DNA of 64,000 nucleotides, from the NCBI GenBank assembly GCA_018883185.1, contig VEQP01000001.1:62001-126000 (forward strand), written 5' to 3'. Positions 42,431-51,394 of the stretch are shown here, piece after piece (the stretch's first letter is position 1; each line of letters begins with the position of its first letter). The notes below the pieces were generated by a model. It had not been told where the DNA came from. It saw only the letters and a list, made by a program, of their open reading frames with translations, and made no database searches. Source of the DNA: Nevskiaceae bacterium. GTDB taxonomy: Bacteria; Pseudomonadota; Gammaproteobacteria; Steroidobacterales; Steroidobacteraceae. Both the position numbers and the translations under genes were made by a program.

Positions 42431-43417
42431 ATGTCGATCCGTCACCAGAGCCCCTCACGCCGCAGTCGCCGGCAGTTTGTTGCAGCCTCCCTCGGCGTGG
42501 GCGCTGCCGCAGCCACGGGCCTCACCGCGGCCAAGCAATCAAGTGGCAAGCGAGTGACGGACGACGAGTTGCGGGCCCTCTTCAAGGATCCGGTTTGGAA
42601 CCGAGAGACCACCGCACGCCTCGAGGGCGACACGGCACCGGGCAAGTTCGTCAATGGGTACGTGACCGGAACGGTCATGGGTGTGCGCGACGGCGAGGCG
42701 GTGAAGCCGCTGTTCGGCTTCGAAGTGTTCTCGGCGATCCGCGTGGTCAAGCAGCCGAATGGCGACTACCAGCGCATGTGCCGTGAGCTTATCTTCTACC
42801 GCGACCTGCGCACCGGCGAGCTCATGGACACGTGGTTGAACCCGTACACCAATGAGCAGGTCCGTGTGGTCGATGTGGCTAATGATCCGTTCAACTACGT
42901 CATCTCCGAGTTTTATCCGGATCCGCCGACCTATGGTGGGCTTAATGCCGTCAAGCCGCCGCGCCGTCCTTTCCTGCGTGATTGGGCCTTCCTCAACGAG
43001 AACACGGTGATCCTGAGCAGTGACATTCACCTCTACTATCGCAACGCGCTCGATCCGGCGATCTGGAAGCGCGAGTCCTCGGGCCCGATGAATCGCGTCT
43101 CCGAGCTCTTTCGCTACCAAATCCGTCGCGACGATCTTGTAAACCCGGAGCTGACGCATCTGCCGCACAGTGGCGTGTGGAACCGCATCACACCGTGGCT
43201 GCCGTGGATGCTGATGGGGACGACGCCGGGTCATATCGTTTACGCCGGCTCGTTCAGTTCAGTCAAAAGCGTCGATGCGGTGCCGGCGGTCGTGCGCAAG
43301 CGGGTGCTCGAGCGATTTCCGCTGTATCAGGTGGCTCCCGAGAAGTGGGTGGATCCGAGCCTCTCGAGTCTCGAGAACTACGCGCGCACTCAGAAGCCTG
43401 CTCCCGCTAAGGAGTAA
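42431..43417 (+). CDS. DUF1838 protein, Tat-exported form
   Basis: The 328-residue product starts with a twin-arginine signal (RRSRRQFVAASLGVGAAAATG, residues about 10-30, matching SRRxFxx), so it is exported folded, perhaps with a cofactor. The body is DUF1838: MCRELIFYRDLRTGELMDTW, NDPFNYVISEF, SSDIHLYYRNALDP and WNRITPWLPWMLMGTTPGH. The Shine-Dalgarno AAGGAG is in place. It precedes the carboxymuconolactone-decarboxylase-like gene by three bases. The family has no proven activity. The cytoplasmic homologue at 37157 belongs to the same cluster, so the two may act on the same compound in different compartments. Confidence 0.87.
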   Translation: MSIRHQSPSRRSRRQFVAASLGVGAAAATGLTAAKQSSGKRVTDDELRALFKDPVWNRETTARLEGDTAPGKFVNGYVTGTVMGVRDGEAVKPLFGFEVFSAIRVVKQPNGDYQRMCRELIFYRDLRTGELMDTWLNPYTNEQVRVVDVANDPFNYVISEFYPDPPTYGGLNAVKPPRRPFLRDWAFLNENTVILSSDIHLYYRNALDPAIWKRESSGPMNRVSELFRYQIRRDDLVNPELTHLPHSGVWNRITPWLPWMLMGTTPGHIVYAGSFSSVKSVDAVPAVVRKRVLERFPLYQVAPEKWVDPSLSSLENYARTQKPAPAKE

Positions 43418-43420
43418 GGC

Positions 43421-44002
43421 GTGATCGGGGATCTGCCGGCACCGTGCATTCCGCCGTTGCCACGTGCGCAGTTGCCGCCGTTCATGCAAGAGGCCTTCGA
43501 TCGCGCGCAGCAGAAGCGAGGGGACGCGACGTTTGTACAGGTCATGGGCCACGCGCCAGAGCTGCTCGAGTGGTATGGGGAGTTCTATCAGCGCGTGTTC
43601 TATGGTGGTCGCGTGCCGGCACGTACCAAAGAATTGCTTCGGCTGCGACTGTCGACTCTGCATGGCTGCGCCTTTTGCAATCGAGGCAATCGGCACGATG
43701 CCCGAGAGGCGGGTCTCAGCGAGACACAGATCCGCTCGATAGAGGATTCTTCGGCGCCGTGCTGGTCGCCTGCCGAGCGGGCGGTGCTGGAGCTGGCGTC
43801 GGCCATGGCACTGACCTCGCCGCGAGGCACGTTGACCGAAGGCAACTACCGCCGGTTGCGCGAGCATTTCGATGATGCGCAGATCGTCGAATTGGGCCTT
43901 ACGATGGCGGTGCTCACGGGCATGGCGAAGTTCCTGTTCGCATTCGATCTTGTCGAGCGCGAGGATTACTGCGAATTTGGTGCTTCCGCGGAGGGCACAT
44001 GA
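43421..44002 (+). CDS. Carboxymuconolactone-decarboxylase/AhpD-family protein
   Basis: The GTG at 43421 (AAGGAGTAAGGC upstream) starts a 193-residue protein of the CMD/AhpD family. The motif CxxC occurs in LHGCAFCNRGNRHDAREAG (about 80-98), with a proton-relay Glu upstream in RTKELLRLRLS. The following helices (LELASAMALTSP, FDDAQIVELGLTMAVLTGMAKF) are typical. CxxC members act in peroxide defence, while decarboxylases lack it, so peroxidase- or redox-type activity is more likely. It is the second gene of the run after the Tat DUF1838 gene, and its last bases overlap the thioredoxin gene, consistent with shared redox work. Confidence 0.87.
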   Translation: MIGDLPAPCIPPLPRAQLPPFMQEAFDRAQQKRGDATFVQVMGHAPELLEWYGEFYQRVFYGGRVPARTKELLRLRLSTLHGCAFCNRGNRHDAREAGLSETQIRSIEDSSAPCWSPAERAVLELASAMALTSPRGTLTEGNYRRLREHFDDAQIVELGLTMAVLTGMAKFLFAFDLVEREDYCEFGASAEGT

Positions 44003-44496
44003 GTAACACCTACCGTCGACTGTGGCTGAGTACGCTGATCTGTCTCATCAGTGGCGCTGCGGCTCTCGCTGAAACGCCTGCGCGGGCGACCGATGCGGCA
44101 GGGTTCAAGGCTGCTTTGCAGGCGGAGCGAGGTTCGGTGCTGATCGTCAATCTTTGGGCAACATGGTGCGTTCCGTGCCTCCGCGAAGTACCCGATTTAC
44201 TCGCTGTGACCAAAGAGTATGAAAAACAAGGCGTCAAACTGATCGGCGTGTCGGTCGATGACCCATCGCCCGGTGCCGCCGTGGTTGAACAATTTCGTCA
44301 GCGGTACTTCCCCGCCTTCGTCACCTTTGCGCGTAGCGGTCCGCAGATGGATGAGCTGGCCAGCGTGATCGACCCGGCTTGGAACGAAGTCGTCCCCACG
44401 ACGTACATCCTCGATCGCCAAGGGAAGGTTGTCGTGCGTGTTCAGGGTAAGAAGTCGTTGAACGAGTTTCGTGAGGCGGTGCGCAAGGCGCTGTAG
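43999..44496 (+). CDS. TlpA/ResA-like periplasmic thioredoxin
   Basis: The ATGA overlap with the AhpD-like gene gives a 165-residue protein with a signal peptide (LWLSTLICLISGAAALAE) and a thioredoxin fold with the active site NLWATWCVPCLREVPDLL (about residues 51-68) and a cis-Pro region VPTTYILDRQGKV. The WCVPC form and periplasmic location match TlpA/ResA, which reduce disulfides in cytochrome or exported proteins. In this cluster it may keep the CxxC protein or another exported enzyme reduced; that is inference. Translational coupling argues for a shared pathway. Confidence 0.9.
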   Translation: MSNTYRRLWLSTLICLISGAAALAETPARATDAAGFKAALQAERGSVLIVNLWATWCVPCLREVPDLLAVTKEYEKQGVKLIGVSVDDPSPGAAVVEQFRQRYFPAFVTFARSGPQMDELASVIDPAWNEVVPTTYILDRQGKVVVRVQGKKSLNEFREAVRKAL

Positions 44497-44500
44497 AGCC

Positions 44501-45835
44501 ATGTGGATCACCCATCGCTGTAGTCGTCAGTTCGTTGGGGTTGTTGCTGCATTCCTGTATCTACTTTTCGCGACCCCTGGTGGTGCGGCCAATGCCGAGC
44601 TACTGATCGTCAACGCCCGTATCTTCAACGGGCGCGATGCACAGCTGTCTGCGCCCAGCACATTACGCATCAGTGAGGGGCGAGTCGTATCGATCACCGC
44701 AGGCGCACCCGTCTCGCTCGGCGGTACGGTGATCGATGCAGGCAATCGGGTGGTTCTGCCGGGGCTCATTGATGCTCACGTGCATCCGAGTATTCCTGCG
44801 AGCTTCGTAGCCTTGCGCGACTTGCAGCCCGACTATGCGGCGCATCGTTCGGCTGCGGAAGCGCGTGGCATGTTGCTACGCGGCTTCACCACCATCCGCG
44901 ACATGGGAGGGCCGAGCTTCGGACTGAAGCAGGCGATCGACGAGGGCGTGCTGGTCGGTCCGCGGATCTTTCCATCCGGCGCCATGATCAGTCAGACGAG
45001 CGGGCACGGCGATTTCCGCCATCGCGCGGCATCCACGGTTTCGAATACCGGCATAGACGTGATGGAGCAGCGCGGCTATGGGCGATTGGCGGATGGCGAG
45101 TCGGCGGTGCTACTCGCCGTGCGCGAGCAGCTTCGCGAGGGCGCTGCGCAGATCAAGGTCGCCGCAGGTGGCGGCCTCTCATCCAACTACGATCCGCTCG
45201 ATAGCGTCCAGTACCTGGATGCCGAGTTGCGCGCGGCGGTGCGTGCGGCAGCTGACTGGGGGACCTACGTCGCGGTGCACGCCTACACCCCAGAGTCGAT
45301 CCGCCGATCTGTAGAAGCCGGCGTGCGCAGTATCGAGCATGCGCACCTCATCGACGAACCGACCATGAAGCTGATCGCGCAGCGCGGCGTGTTCGTATCG
45401 CCGCAGGCGTATCTGTTTTCCGGGAACGCTTTCCCGATGACCGGCAGGGCTGCAGTAATGCCGTCGGGTCTCGATCGCATGATGCAGCTGGCGAAAAAGT
45501 ATGAGGCAAAGATTGCGTTTGGTACCGACGTATTCGGCGGGCCGCGAATGTACGCGCTGCAGTCTAAGGAGTTCACAGCGCGATTGCGTTGGTTCGACCC
45601 ACTGACGATTTTGCGGCAGGCGACCTCAGTCAATGGCGAGTTGCTCGCGCTCAGCGGACCGCGCAATCCCTATGCAGGCGCTGCGCTCGGCGTTCTCGAG
45701 CCCGGTGCTTGGGGAGACTTGCTCGTTGTCGAGGGTAATCCACTCGTTGATATTGGACTGCTTGAGGATCCCGACAAAAACCTTCGGGTGATCGTCAAAG
45801 GCGGCGTGGTCTACAAGAACACGCTGGCGCCCTAG
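44501..45835 (+). CDS. Exported metal-dependent amidohydrolase
   Basis: From the ATG at 44501 (444 residues) a signal peptide is followed by an amidohydrolase domain: LPGLIDAHVHPS holds the HxH metal pair (about 93-104), QIKVAAGGG the region of the bridging Lys, then HAYTPES and EHAHLID supply metal His, and GTDVFGG the catalytic Asp. ALGVLEPGAWGDLLVVEGNPLVDI is the typical C-terminal strand. It belongs to the imidazolonepropionase/exo-dipeptidase-like branch that acts on cyclic or linear amides, dipeptides or lactones. It lies four bases after the TlpA gene in the same run. Substrate unknown. Confidence 0.88.
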   Translation: MWITHRCSRQFVGVVAAFLYLLFATPGGAANAELLIVNARIFNGRDAQLSAPSTLRISEGRVVSITAGAPVSLGGTVIDAGNRVVLPGLIDAHVHPSIPASFVALRDLQPDYAAHRSAAEARGMLLRGFTTIRDMGGPSFGLKQAIDEGVLVGPRIFPSGAMISQTSGHGDFRHRAASTVSNTGIDVMEQRGYGRLADGESAVLLAVREQLREGAAQIKVAAGGGLSSNYDPLDSVQYLDAELRAAVRAAADWGTYVAVHAYTPESIRRSVEAGVRSIEHAHLIDEPTMKLIAQRGVFVSPQAYLFSGNAFPMTGRAAVMPSGLDRMMQLAKKYEAKIAFGTDVFGGPRMYALQSKEFTARLRWFDPLTILRQATSVNGELLALSGPRNPYAGAALGVLEPGAWGDLLVVEGNPLVDIGLLEDPDKNLRVIVKGGVVYKNTLAP

Positions 45836-45865
45836 CAACTTGGGTCTGAGACCCGCGCTGAAGCA

Positions 45866-46978
45866 TCAGCCCGGATTACTTACTAGTGGCACCGTCTCGT
45901 GAACCCAGTTTCCGCTGTCGCGGCGCGCAGGGCTCGGAATCGCCATGGCGACATCGCCCATCTTGGCGCGCAGCGCTTTGACGTCGATTTTCCAGCCGAG
46001 CGCGTCCCATTTCTTCAGCCAGTCTCGATAATGCGCGATGGCGGTGTCTCCGGGCACCAGCACTTCGCGGGTGTTGCTATCCGGCGTGCGAATCGGGTTG
46101 AGGTTCTCGACGATGACCATGTCCTCTTGCACCACTTTGCGGGTGATATCGGCCATGCGTCCCTCGTGCGCGTCCTCAAGGAGCCAGTTACGCATGCTTA
46201 CGAGATAAACCCGCGTATGCGACTCATCCACTGGCGCCTCGAACATGTACTGGTGGAACGAATTGGTGGCCGTCAGATCGATGTAGGTGACGAGTTGGTT
46301 CGGGCCTTGGTGCCATGACCCCGCCGCGCCGATTCTTGGACCCTGACGGACATTGGCCAGCGCCGTGTCCTCGCTCTTCGTCCCGCCGAACTTGATGTAG
46401 TGCTTGCTGCCCCAAGGAATTTCCTCCATCGGCAGCGCCGTACGTTGCTGTTCGGGCGACAACGAGGGTTGCCCTTGCGCCGCGTGGACGAATTGGTTGT
46501 GTATCGGGTCGAGTCCGTTTTCGATCGAGCGCTCGTAGTAGGCGTTGACGTCGAACACGAAGGTTTGGGCACGCCACTCGGGCGTGCCGAATTCATCGAT
46601 GGCGTACAACGGCGGCCGTTCCGTCTCCGGCAGATCGCCAAGGAAGGCGAAGACGATGCCGTACTTCTCGAGTACCGGGTAGCTGTCGACCTTGGCGCGT
46701 GCCGGTAGCTGCGCCCCCTCGCCGAGTGAGGGGATGCGCTTGCAGCCGCCGTCGCCACCGAATTCCCAGCCGTGGTAGGGGCAGGCCACATGGTCACCGC
46801 GGACTTTGCCGAGGCCGAGCGCTCCGCCACGGTGCACACAGGTGTCCGACAGGACTTTCGCTGCGCCCGCGGTATCGCGGAAGATCACAAAAGGGAGACA
46901 CAGAACGGTGACGCGCAGAGGCTTTTCCTGCGTGACTTCCGTGCTGAGCGCCATCGGGTACCAGAAATTGATATACAT
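45866..46978 (-). CDS. Rieske non-haem iron oxygenase, alpha subunit
   Basis: The 370-residue protein has a Rieske centre CVHRGGALGLG ... CPYHGWEFGG (about residues 47-75; the CxH-CxxH ligands are present). The mononuclear iron site is DPIHNQFVHA, where His, His and a distant Asp form the facial triad. An Asp just before the first His relays electrons. It resembles the VanA/phthalate- or steroid-type oxygenase group that hydroxylates or demethylates aromatic or polycyclic substrates using ferredoxin and reductase. No reductase gene is adjacent. It is convergent with the amidohydrolase gene and likely serves the same cluster. Confidence 0.92.
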   Translation of the reverse strand: MYINFWYPMALSTEVTQEKPLRVTVLCLPFVIFRDTAGAAKVLSDTCVHRGGALGLGKVRGDHVACPYHGWEFGGDGGCKRIPSLGEGAQLPARAKVDSYPVLEKYGIVFAFLGDLPETERPPLYAIDEFGTPEWRAQTFVFDVNAYYERSIENGLDPIHNQFVHAAQGQPSLSPEQQRTALPMEEIPWGSKHYIKFGGTKSEDTALANVRQGPRIGAAGSWHQGPNQLVTYIDLTATNSFHQYMFEAPVDESHTRVYLVSMRNWLLEDAHEGRMADITRKVVQEDMVIVENLNPIRTPDSNTREVLVPGDTAIAHYRDWLKKWDALGWKIDVKALRAKMGDVAMAIPSPARRDSGNWVHETVPLVSNPG

Positions 46979-47011
46979 GGCCCGAGCATACTGCGCCCGG
47001 TCGGCGAGGTC

Positions 47012-47581
47012 CTACGGGGCTTTCGCCGCGTGTTCGCGCTGAGGCCACGGACGTAGCCCGACTGCACCGAAGCCGAAGTCGATCTCGAACAGCCGATCAA
47101 AGGTTACGCCCCGTCCGAGGCAGTGCAGCACCCGCAACGGACCTTGGTGGGCCACGACGACGAGGTGGGTTTCGGCATCATGGATTTGCTCGAGCCGACG
47201 CTCGCTGCAAAACGCGGCAACGCGCCGCCACAACTGACTCAGCGACTCGCCATTACCCGGCGCGACATTCCATAGGTCGGCGCCCCAGCGATCAATGTCT
47301 TCGCGTGCAATGTCGTCCCAGGCGCGTCCTTCCCAGTGGCCGAAGTCGAGTTCGAGCAACCGGGCATCCTCGGTGCAGGGTGCGTTCCAGGCCGTTGCAA
47401 TCGCGGACGCAAGGCGCACACAACGATCGGCCGGGCTCGTGAGTACGGCATCGATCTGCGGCAGTCGATCGAGGACTGCCTGAATATCCTCGGTTGCCGT
47501 CGCCGCAAGCGGCAACTCGCTGCGACCGTAACAGATGCCCGGCGCCACAGCAGGGCGGGTGTGTCGGATCAGGTGTACCAC
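47012..47581 (-). CDS. cobC: Alpha-ribazole-5'-phosphate phosphatase (histidine phosphatase)
   Basis: The 189-residue protein has the histidine-phosphatase motif VHLIRHTRPAVAPGICYGRSE (RHT, residues 6-8) and the second catalytic His in VAHQGPLRVL near the C-terminus, plus LTSPADRCVRLASAIA and LDFGHWEGRAWDDI. This order is that of CobC, which removes phosphate from alpha-ribazole phosphate in nucleotide loop assembly. It overlaps cobS by 13 bases and closes the btuB-cobT-cobS-cobC operon. Related broad-specificity phosphatases exist, but the context supports CobC. Confidence 0.88.
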   Translation of the reverse strand: MVHLIRHTRPAVAPGICYGRSELPLAATATEDIQAVLDRLPQIDAVLTSPADRCVRLASAIATAWNAPCTEDARLLELDFGHWEGRAWDDIAREDIDRWGADLWNVAPGNGESLSQLWRRVAAFCSERRLEQIHDAETHLVVVAHQGPLRVLHCLGRGVTFDRLFEIDFGFGAVGLRPWPQREHAAKAP

Positions 47582-48330
47582 GCGGCGAGCATTCCTAGAA
47601 AAAGCCCGAGTTCAGCGAGCTGTTGGGCGGCCCCGAGACAATCGCCCGTGTACCCCTGCAAATTGCGTTGCAGCACGCCGTGCCACCACTTGATCAACAG
47701 CGCTGCCGGCACGATCCCAACGAGTAGTGCCGGCTCAAGCACGGCGCCGATTGCCAGCACGACCGCCGTAGTGGCTGCTGCGACCCAGAGGCCCGCTCGG
47801 CTGAGATTGCGCGACAAGGGTTTGGCTTTTGACTCATCTTCCCGGACGTAGGGCAGGCACCACATCAGGATGACGGCGGCAAATCGGCTACTGGCATGGC
47901 CTGCGACCAGCAACACGCACGCCGTCGCGACCGGTAATGCTGACAACACCGCCACACGCAGACTAATGCCGAGGATGAGTGCAAGCGTGCCGTACGTGCC
48001 AATGCGCGAGTCGCGCATGATCTCGAGAATGCGCTGCTGTCCGTATCCGCCACCGAGTCCGTCCGTTGCATCGGCAAGGCCATCTTCATGAAAAGCGCCG
48101 GTCAACCAGATGGACGCGGCGACAGCAATGATTGCGGCGACTACCGGTGGCCAAAGAAATGATGCCAGCAGCAGTACGGTTGCCGAGACTACGCCGACGA
48201 GCACGCCAACCGCAGGAAAATACCGTGAGGCATCATCGAGCAGTTGCTGTGAGTGACCCACCGATGCCGGCACGGGCAGTCGAGTGAAGTACTGCACGGC
48301 TGCGAAGAACGAGCGGAGTTGATCGTTCAT
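47569..48330 (-). CDS. cobS: Adenosylcobinamide-GDP ribazoletransferase (cobalamin synthase)
   Basis: This 253-residue membrane protein has about six to seven helices. The family motif TGAFHEDGLADATDGLGGGYG lies near residues 79-99, with conserved Asp residues for Mg binding, preceded by YFTRLPVPASVG at the N-terminus. CobS joins adenosyl-GDP-cobinamide to alpha-ribazole to yield adenosylcobalamin, in the inner membrane. It overlaps cobT by four bases and cobC by 13. No cobU homologue is seen in the window, so GDP-cobinamide must be made elsewhere. Confidence 0.93.
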   Translation of the reverse strand: MNDQLRSFFAAVQYFTRLPVPASVGHSQQLLDDASRYFPAVGVLVGVVSATVLLLASFLWPPVVAAIIAVAASIWLTGAFHEDGLADATDGLGGGYGQQRILEIMRDSRIGTYGTLALILGISLRVAVLSALPVATACVLLVAGHASSRFAAVILMWCLPYVREDESKAKPLSRNLSRAGLWVAAATTAVVLAIGAVLEPALLVGIVPAALLIKWWHGVLQRNLQGYTGDCLGAAQQLAELGLFLGMLAAWYT

Positions 48331-49394
48331 TCACTATGACTCTGACTGGCGGTGCTCACGCCCGCGTTACTGAAGGTGGCCATGCCCTGAAAGAGTGCCA
48401 CACTGCTGCGCAACAAAGGTAAGGCGAGCAACGCGCCGCTGCCTTCGCCAAGGCGCAGACCGAGCGACAGTAGTGGTTCGATCCGCAAATGATCGAGCAG
48501 CAAACGATGTGCGGGTTCTGCCGAGCAGTGGCTGACAATGCAGCGGTCGAGCGTACCGGGGTACAGGCGTTCGGCGAGCAAGGCTGCGACTGTTACGGCG
48601 AAACCATCGATCAACGCCACAGCTTTAGAGGCTGCAACCGTACTGATGGCGGACGCGAGCGCGGCGATTTCAAAGCCGCCGTATCGCTGCATCAGGGTCA
48701 GCGTGTGGGTCGGCTCATCACCGTGACGCATAGCGTCAGTGTGCCGCTCGCGCACGCGCTCGAGCATCGCGAGCTTGCGCGAGACTCCTGCTGGGTCGAG
48801 TCCGGTGCCCGGCCCCACACAGGCGGCAAGCGGCAGACCCGTCACTTCAGACATCAGCAGCGAGCTGATCGCCGTGTTGCCGATACCCATCTCACCGAAG
48901 AGGACGACACGGCACCCGGCGTCTAGGGCTTGTTGCGATGCCTCGCGACCCGCCGTCAGAGCGCGTTGTAGCTGCTCCGTGCTCATCGCGTCGGCACGCA
49001 GGATGCTGGCGGTGCCGCGCGCGACTTTGGCCTGCATCAACTGCGGATGCGCATCAAAGTCGGCATCGACGCCCACATCGATGATGCGCAGCGAGCAACC
49101 CGTTTGGGCAGACAGTACGTTCGCCGCTGCGCCACCGCGCAGGAAGTTGAGCACCATCTGCGCCGTCACCGCGCGGGGGTAGGCGCTGACGCCGTCATTG
49201 GCGAGACCATGGTCAGCCGCGAACAGCAGCAGGCAAGCGGGATCGAGCGCTGGTTGTAATGTTTCTTGGATCTCGCAGATTTCGGCTGCGAGATCCTCCA
49301 GTCGACCGAGCGATCCCTGGGGCTTGGTCAATTGATCGAGCCGCTGGTAGGCAGCGCGGCGCCAAGACCCCTCCATGGACGGTGGGGCGCTCAC
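48327..49394 (-). CDS. cobT: Nicotinate-nucleotide-dimethylbenzimidazole phosphoribosyltransferase
   Basis: The start at 49394 is a GTG in GTGA overlap with the btuB stop, preferred over an earlier GTG that overlaps the receptor by 34 bases. The product of 355 residues contains LTKPQGSLGRLEDLA (about 20-34), LLFAADHGLANDGVSAYP, GEMGIGNTAISSLL, VGPGTGLD and LRLGEGSGALLALPLL with the catalytic Glu near the C-terminus. It makes alpha-ribazole phosphate from nicotinate mononucleotide and dimethylbenzimidazole. This and CobS/CobC attach the lower ligand to salvaged or synthesised cobinamide. The operon is under the upstream cobalamin riboswitch. Confidence 0.94.
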   Translation of the reverse strand: MSAPPSMEGSWRRAAYQRLDQLTKPQGSLGRLEDLAAEICEIQETLQPALDPACLLLFAADHGLANDGVSAYPRAVTAQMVLNFLRGGAAANVLSAQTGCSLRIIDVGVDADFDAHPQLMQAKVARGTASILRADAMSTEQLQRALTAGREASQQALDAGCRVVLFGEMGIGNTAISSLLMSEVTGLPLAACVGPGTGLDPAGVSRKLAMLERVRERHTDAMRHGDEPTHTLTLMQRYGGFEIAALASAISTVAASKAVALIDGFAVTVAALLAERLYPGTLDRCIVSHCSAEPAHRLLLDHLRIEPLLSLGLRLGEGSGALLALPLLRSSVALFQGMATFSNAGVSTASQSHSE

Positions 49395-51271
49395 TGCGCA
49401 GCGTACCGCAAGGCCAAGTGCCACTCGCGGCCCGGCTGCGCATAGAAACTCGCCGATTCATAGCGGCGATCAAGCGCATTATCGAGGCGGGCTTGTACGC
49501 GCAGCGCCGAGCTCACTGCCCACTCCGCGCGCAGATCGAGCAGGAACCATGGATTCAGCACACGCGTGTTGGCGAGGTTATCGTAGCGCCGGCCCTGGTA
49601 CTGCGTCCGCGCGCCCAGCGTCACCGTGCCCAGGCTGCGCTCTAGATCAAGGCGCGCTACCTGCTTGGCGCGCCGGGGCAGCAACTTGCCTCGGTTGCTG
49701 CCCGGTGACTCGTTGCGAGGCGTTAGCCACTCCGCTGAGCCGTTGAGGTGCCATGCTCCGAGCGTTGTTGCGCCGGTCAACTCGAGGCCTCGGATACGTG
49801 TCTCATCGACATTGACCGGTGAGAAGTTGGCATCGAAGCCGATCAGATCGTCAATGCGATTTTCGTAAGCAGTGATGCCGAAGGACATCGTGTTGTCGAT
49901 CCAACGCAGCGACGTTTCGACGCTGGTGGAATTCTCCGGTTTTAACGCCGCATTGCTGAACCCCGGAAAGTACAATTCATTGAAGCTCGGCGCCTTGAAG
50001 CCACTGCCTGCGGTAGCGGTCAGATGCCAGCCAGGCTGGAACTTCCAGCCCCAGCCAATCGAAGCGGTGCGTTTACCGCCATAGCGCTGGTTGTCGTCGT
50101 AGCGCAGCCCCGCTTGCACCGTGTGTGTGCCGAGAGTTTGCTGCAGTTCGGTAAACACTCCGAGGTTGCGGCGCGAGGTTTCGGTATAGACGGTCGTGCT
50201 CGACACAGAGTCGCGAAGGTAGTCCGCGCCAATGATGGCAGAGAGCGTAGAAGTGATGGGTTGGTCGGCTTGCACTGACGCCGAATCGCGCGCGGTGTCG
50301 AAGCGTGAAACGAAGCGACTACCCGAGAAGTTCCGGCTCTCATCAATTGTGCGTCCTGCTTGCACCGTGACCCTATGCGTTTCGTCGCGTTGCAGGGCGA
50401 GCGATGCACCCACTCCGCCCTGACGGATTTTCGAGGAATTCTGAAACGAACCATCGAACTCGACGCGTCCGGTGGTCAGCGAGGCGAAGCCCTCGAGCAT
50501 CGAGCGTGCACCCACCTCGAAACCGCCACGCGCGGTGATCGAAGTGTTGCGATAGCCGTCATCATCCGGCTCGTCAGTGAAGCATCCGGCAAAGATCGGC
50601 GCACCGAAGCCACGACAGGAGTTGGTGCCATCTGACTCGAGTGACGAGACGCCGAACTGCCAAAATCCCCGCACGGTGCTGGCGCCTGCGTTGATGGCGA
50701 GGTTGCGTGTCTGCGCGGAACCGTAGCCCGCAAGCGCATCCCAGCGAATCGAACTCGAGTCGGGCGCGCGGCGCGTGAATATCTGCACCACGCCGCCGAC
50801 GGCATCGGCGCCGTAGAGCGATGAGCGCGGACCGCGTACGACCTCCACGCGCTCGATCAGTTCGAGCGGCAGATCCTGCACGGCGGCCGTGCCTAGTGTC
50901 GTTGAACTCCAACGCAGCCCGTTGACCAGAACGAGGTTATGGTCTGCTTCGGCGCCGCGAATGAATAGCGAACTCGCCTTGCCGATGCCACCGTTATTGG
51001 CCACGACCACGCCGGGCAGGTCGGCGAGCAGTTGGGCGAATGTCGCGTACTGCCGGGTTTCGATCGTGCTGCGATCCATCAAGCTTGCCGAGGCCAGGGT
51101 GTCGACCAGACGCTCCGGTCGGCGGCTTGCCGTCACGATGACTTCCTCCAGCGCGTTGACCGGTTGCGCGGCGATGGTTCGAGCCGAGTAGCCGATGCCT
51201 GGTGCAAGTGCGACGCTGATTGCGCCGATAGCTGAGTAAACGGCCCGAGCGGCCCGCGGTAGATGAGTCAT
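49391..51271 (-). CDS. btuB: TonB-dependent cobalamin receptor, BtuB-like
   Basis: From the ATG at 51271 (GGGGAGA upstream) the product has 626 residues with a signal peptide, TonB box region (ALEEVIVTASRRPERLVDTLA) and plug (LLADLPGVVVANNGGIGKASSLFIRGAEADHNLVLVNGLRW, ERVEVVRGPRSSLYGADAVGGVVQIFTRR). The barrel ends with LALRYAAQ. The GADA-IGG-VIQI-type plug signature and size are those of BtuB. It stands directly behind a cobalamin riboswitch and in front of cobT, cobS and cobC. Corrinoid uptake is therefore well supported, though selectivity for B12 over cobinamide cannot be told. Confidence 0.93.
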   Translation of the reverse strand: MTHLPRAARAVYSAIGAISVALAPGIGYSARTIAAQPVNALEEVIVTASRRPERLVDTLASASLMDRSTIETRQYATFAQLLADLPGVVVANNGGIGKASSLFIRGAEADHNLVLVNGLRWSSTTLGTAAVQDLPLELIERVEVVRGPRSSLYGADAVGGVVQIFTRRAPDSSSIRWDALAGYGSAQTRNLAINAGASTVRGFWQFGVSSLESDGTNSCRGFGAPIFAGCFTDEPDDDGYRNTSITARGGFEVGARSMLEGFASLTTGRVEFDGSFQNSSKIRQGGVGASLALQRDETHRVTVQAGRTIDESRNFSGSRFVSRFDTARDSASVQADQPITSTLSAIIGADYLRDSVSSTTVYTETSRRNLGVFTELQQTLGTHTVQAGLRYDDNQRYGGKRTASIGWGWKFQPGWHLTATAGSGFKAPSFNELYFPGFSNAALKPENSTSVETSLRWIDNTMSFGITAYENRIDDLIGFDANFSPVNVDETRIRGLELTGATTLGAWHLNGSAEWLTPRNESPGSNRGKLLPRRAKQVARLDLERSLGTVTLGARTQYQGRRYDNLANTRVLNPWFLLDLRAEWAVSSALRVQARLDNALDRRYESASFYAQPGREWHLALRYAAQ

Positions 51272-51394
51272 TTCTGTCTCCCCGAGGACGCTCTCCCGCG
51301 CCTCGACAACGTGGTCCACCGGGGAGCGAGGGTTTTGAGAAACAAGCAGACCCGGCTTGGGGTCGACCCGTTCCTGTCTGCCCACCGCAGCCCG

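Noticed and set aside
42539-43234. 231-codon frame on the minus strand
   Set aside because: It is antisense to the Tat DUF1838 gene, which has a homologue in the window; the minus frame has no recognisable domain.
45842-45854. Hairpin GGGTC-TGA-GACCC between two convergent genes
   Set aside because: The stem is only five pairs and no T-run follows on either strand, so a terminator cannot be supported.
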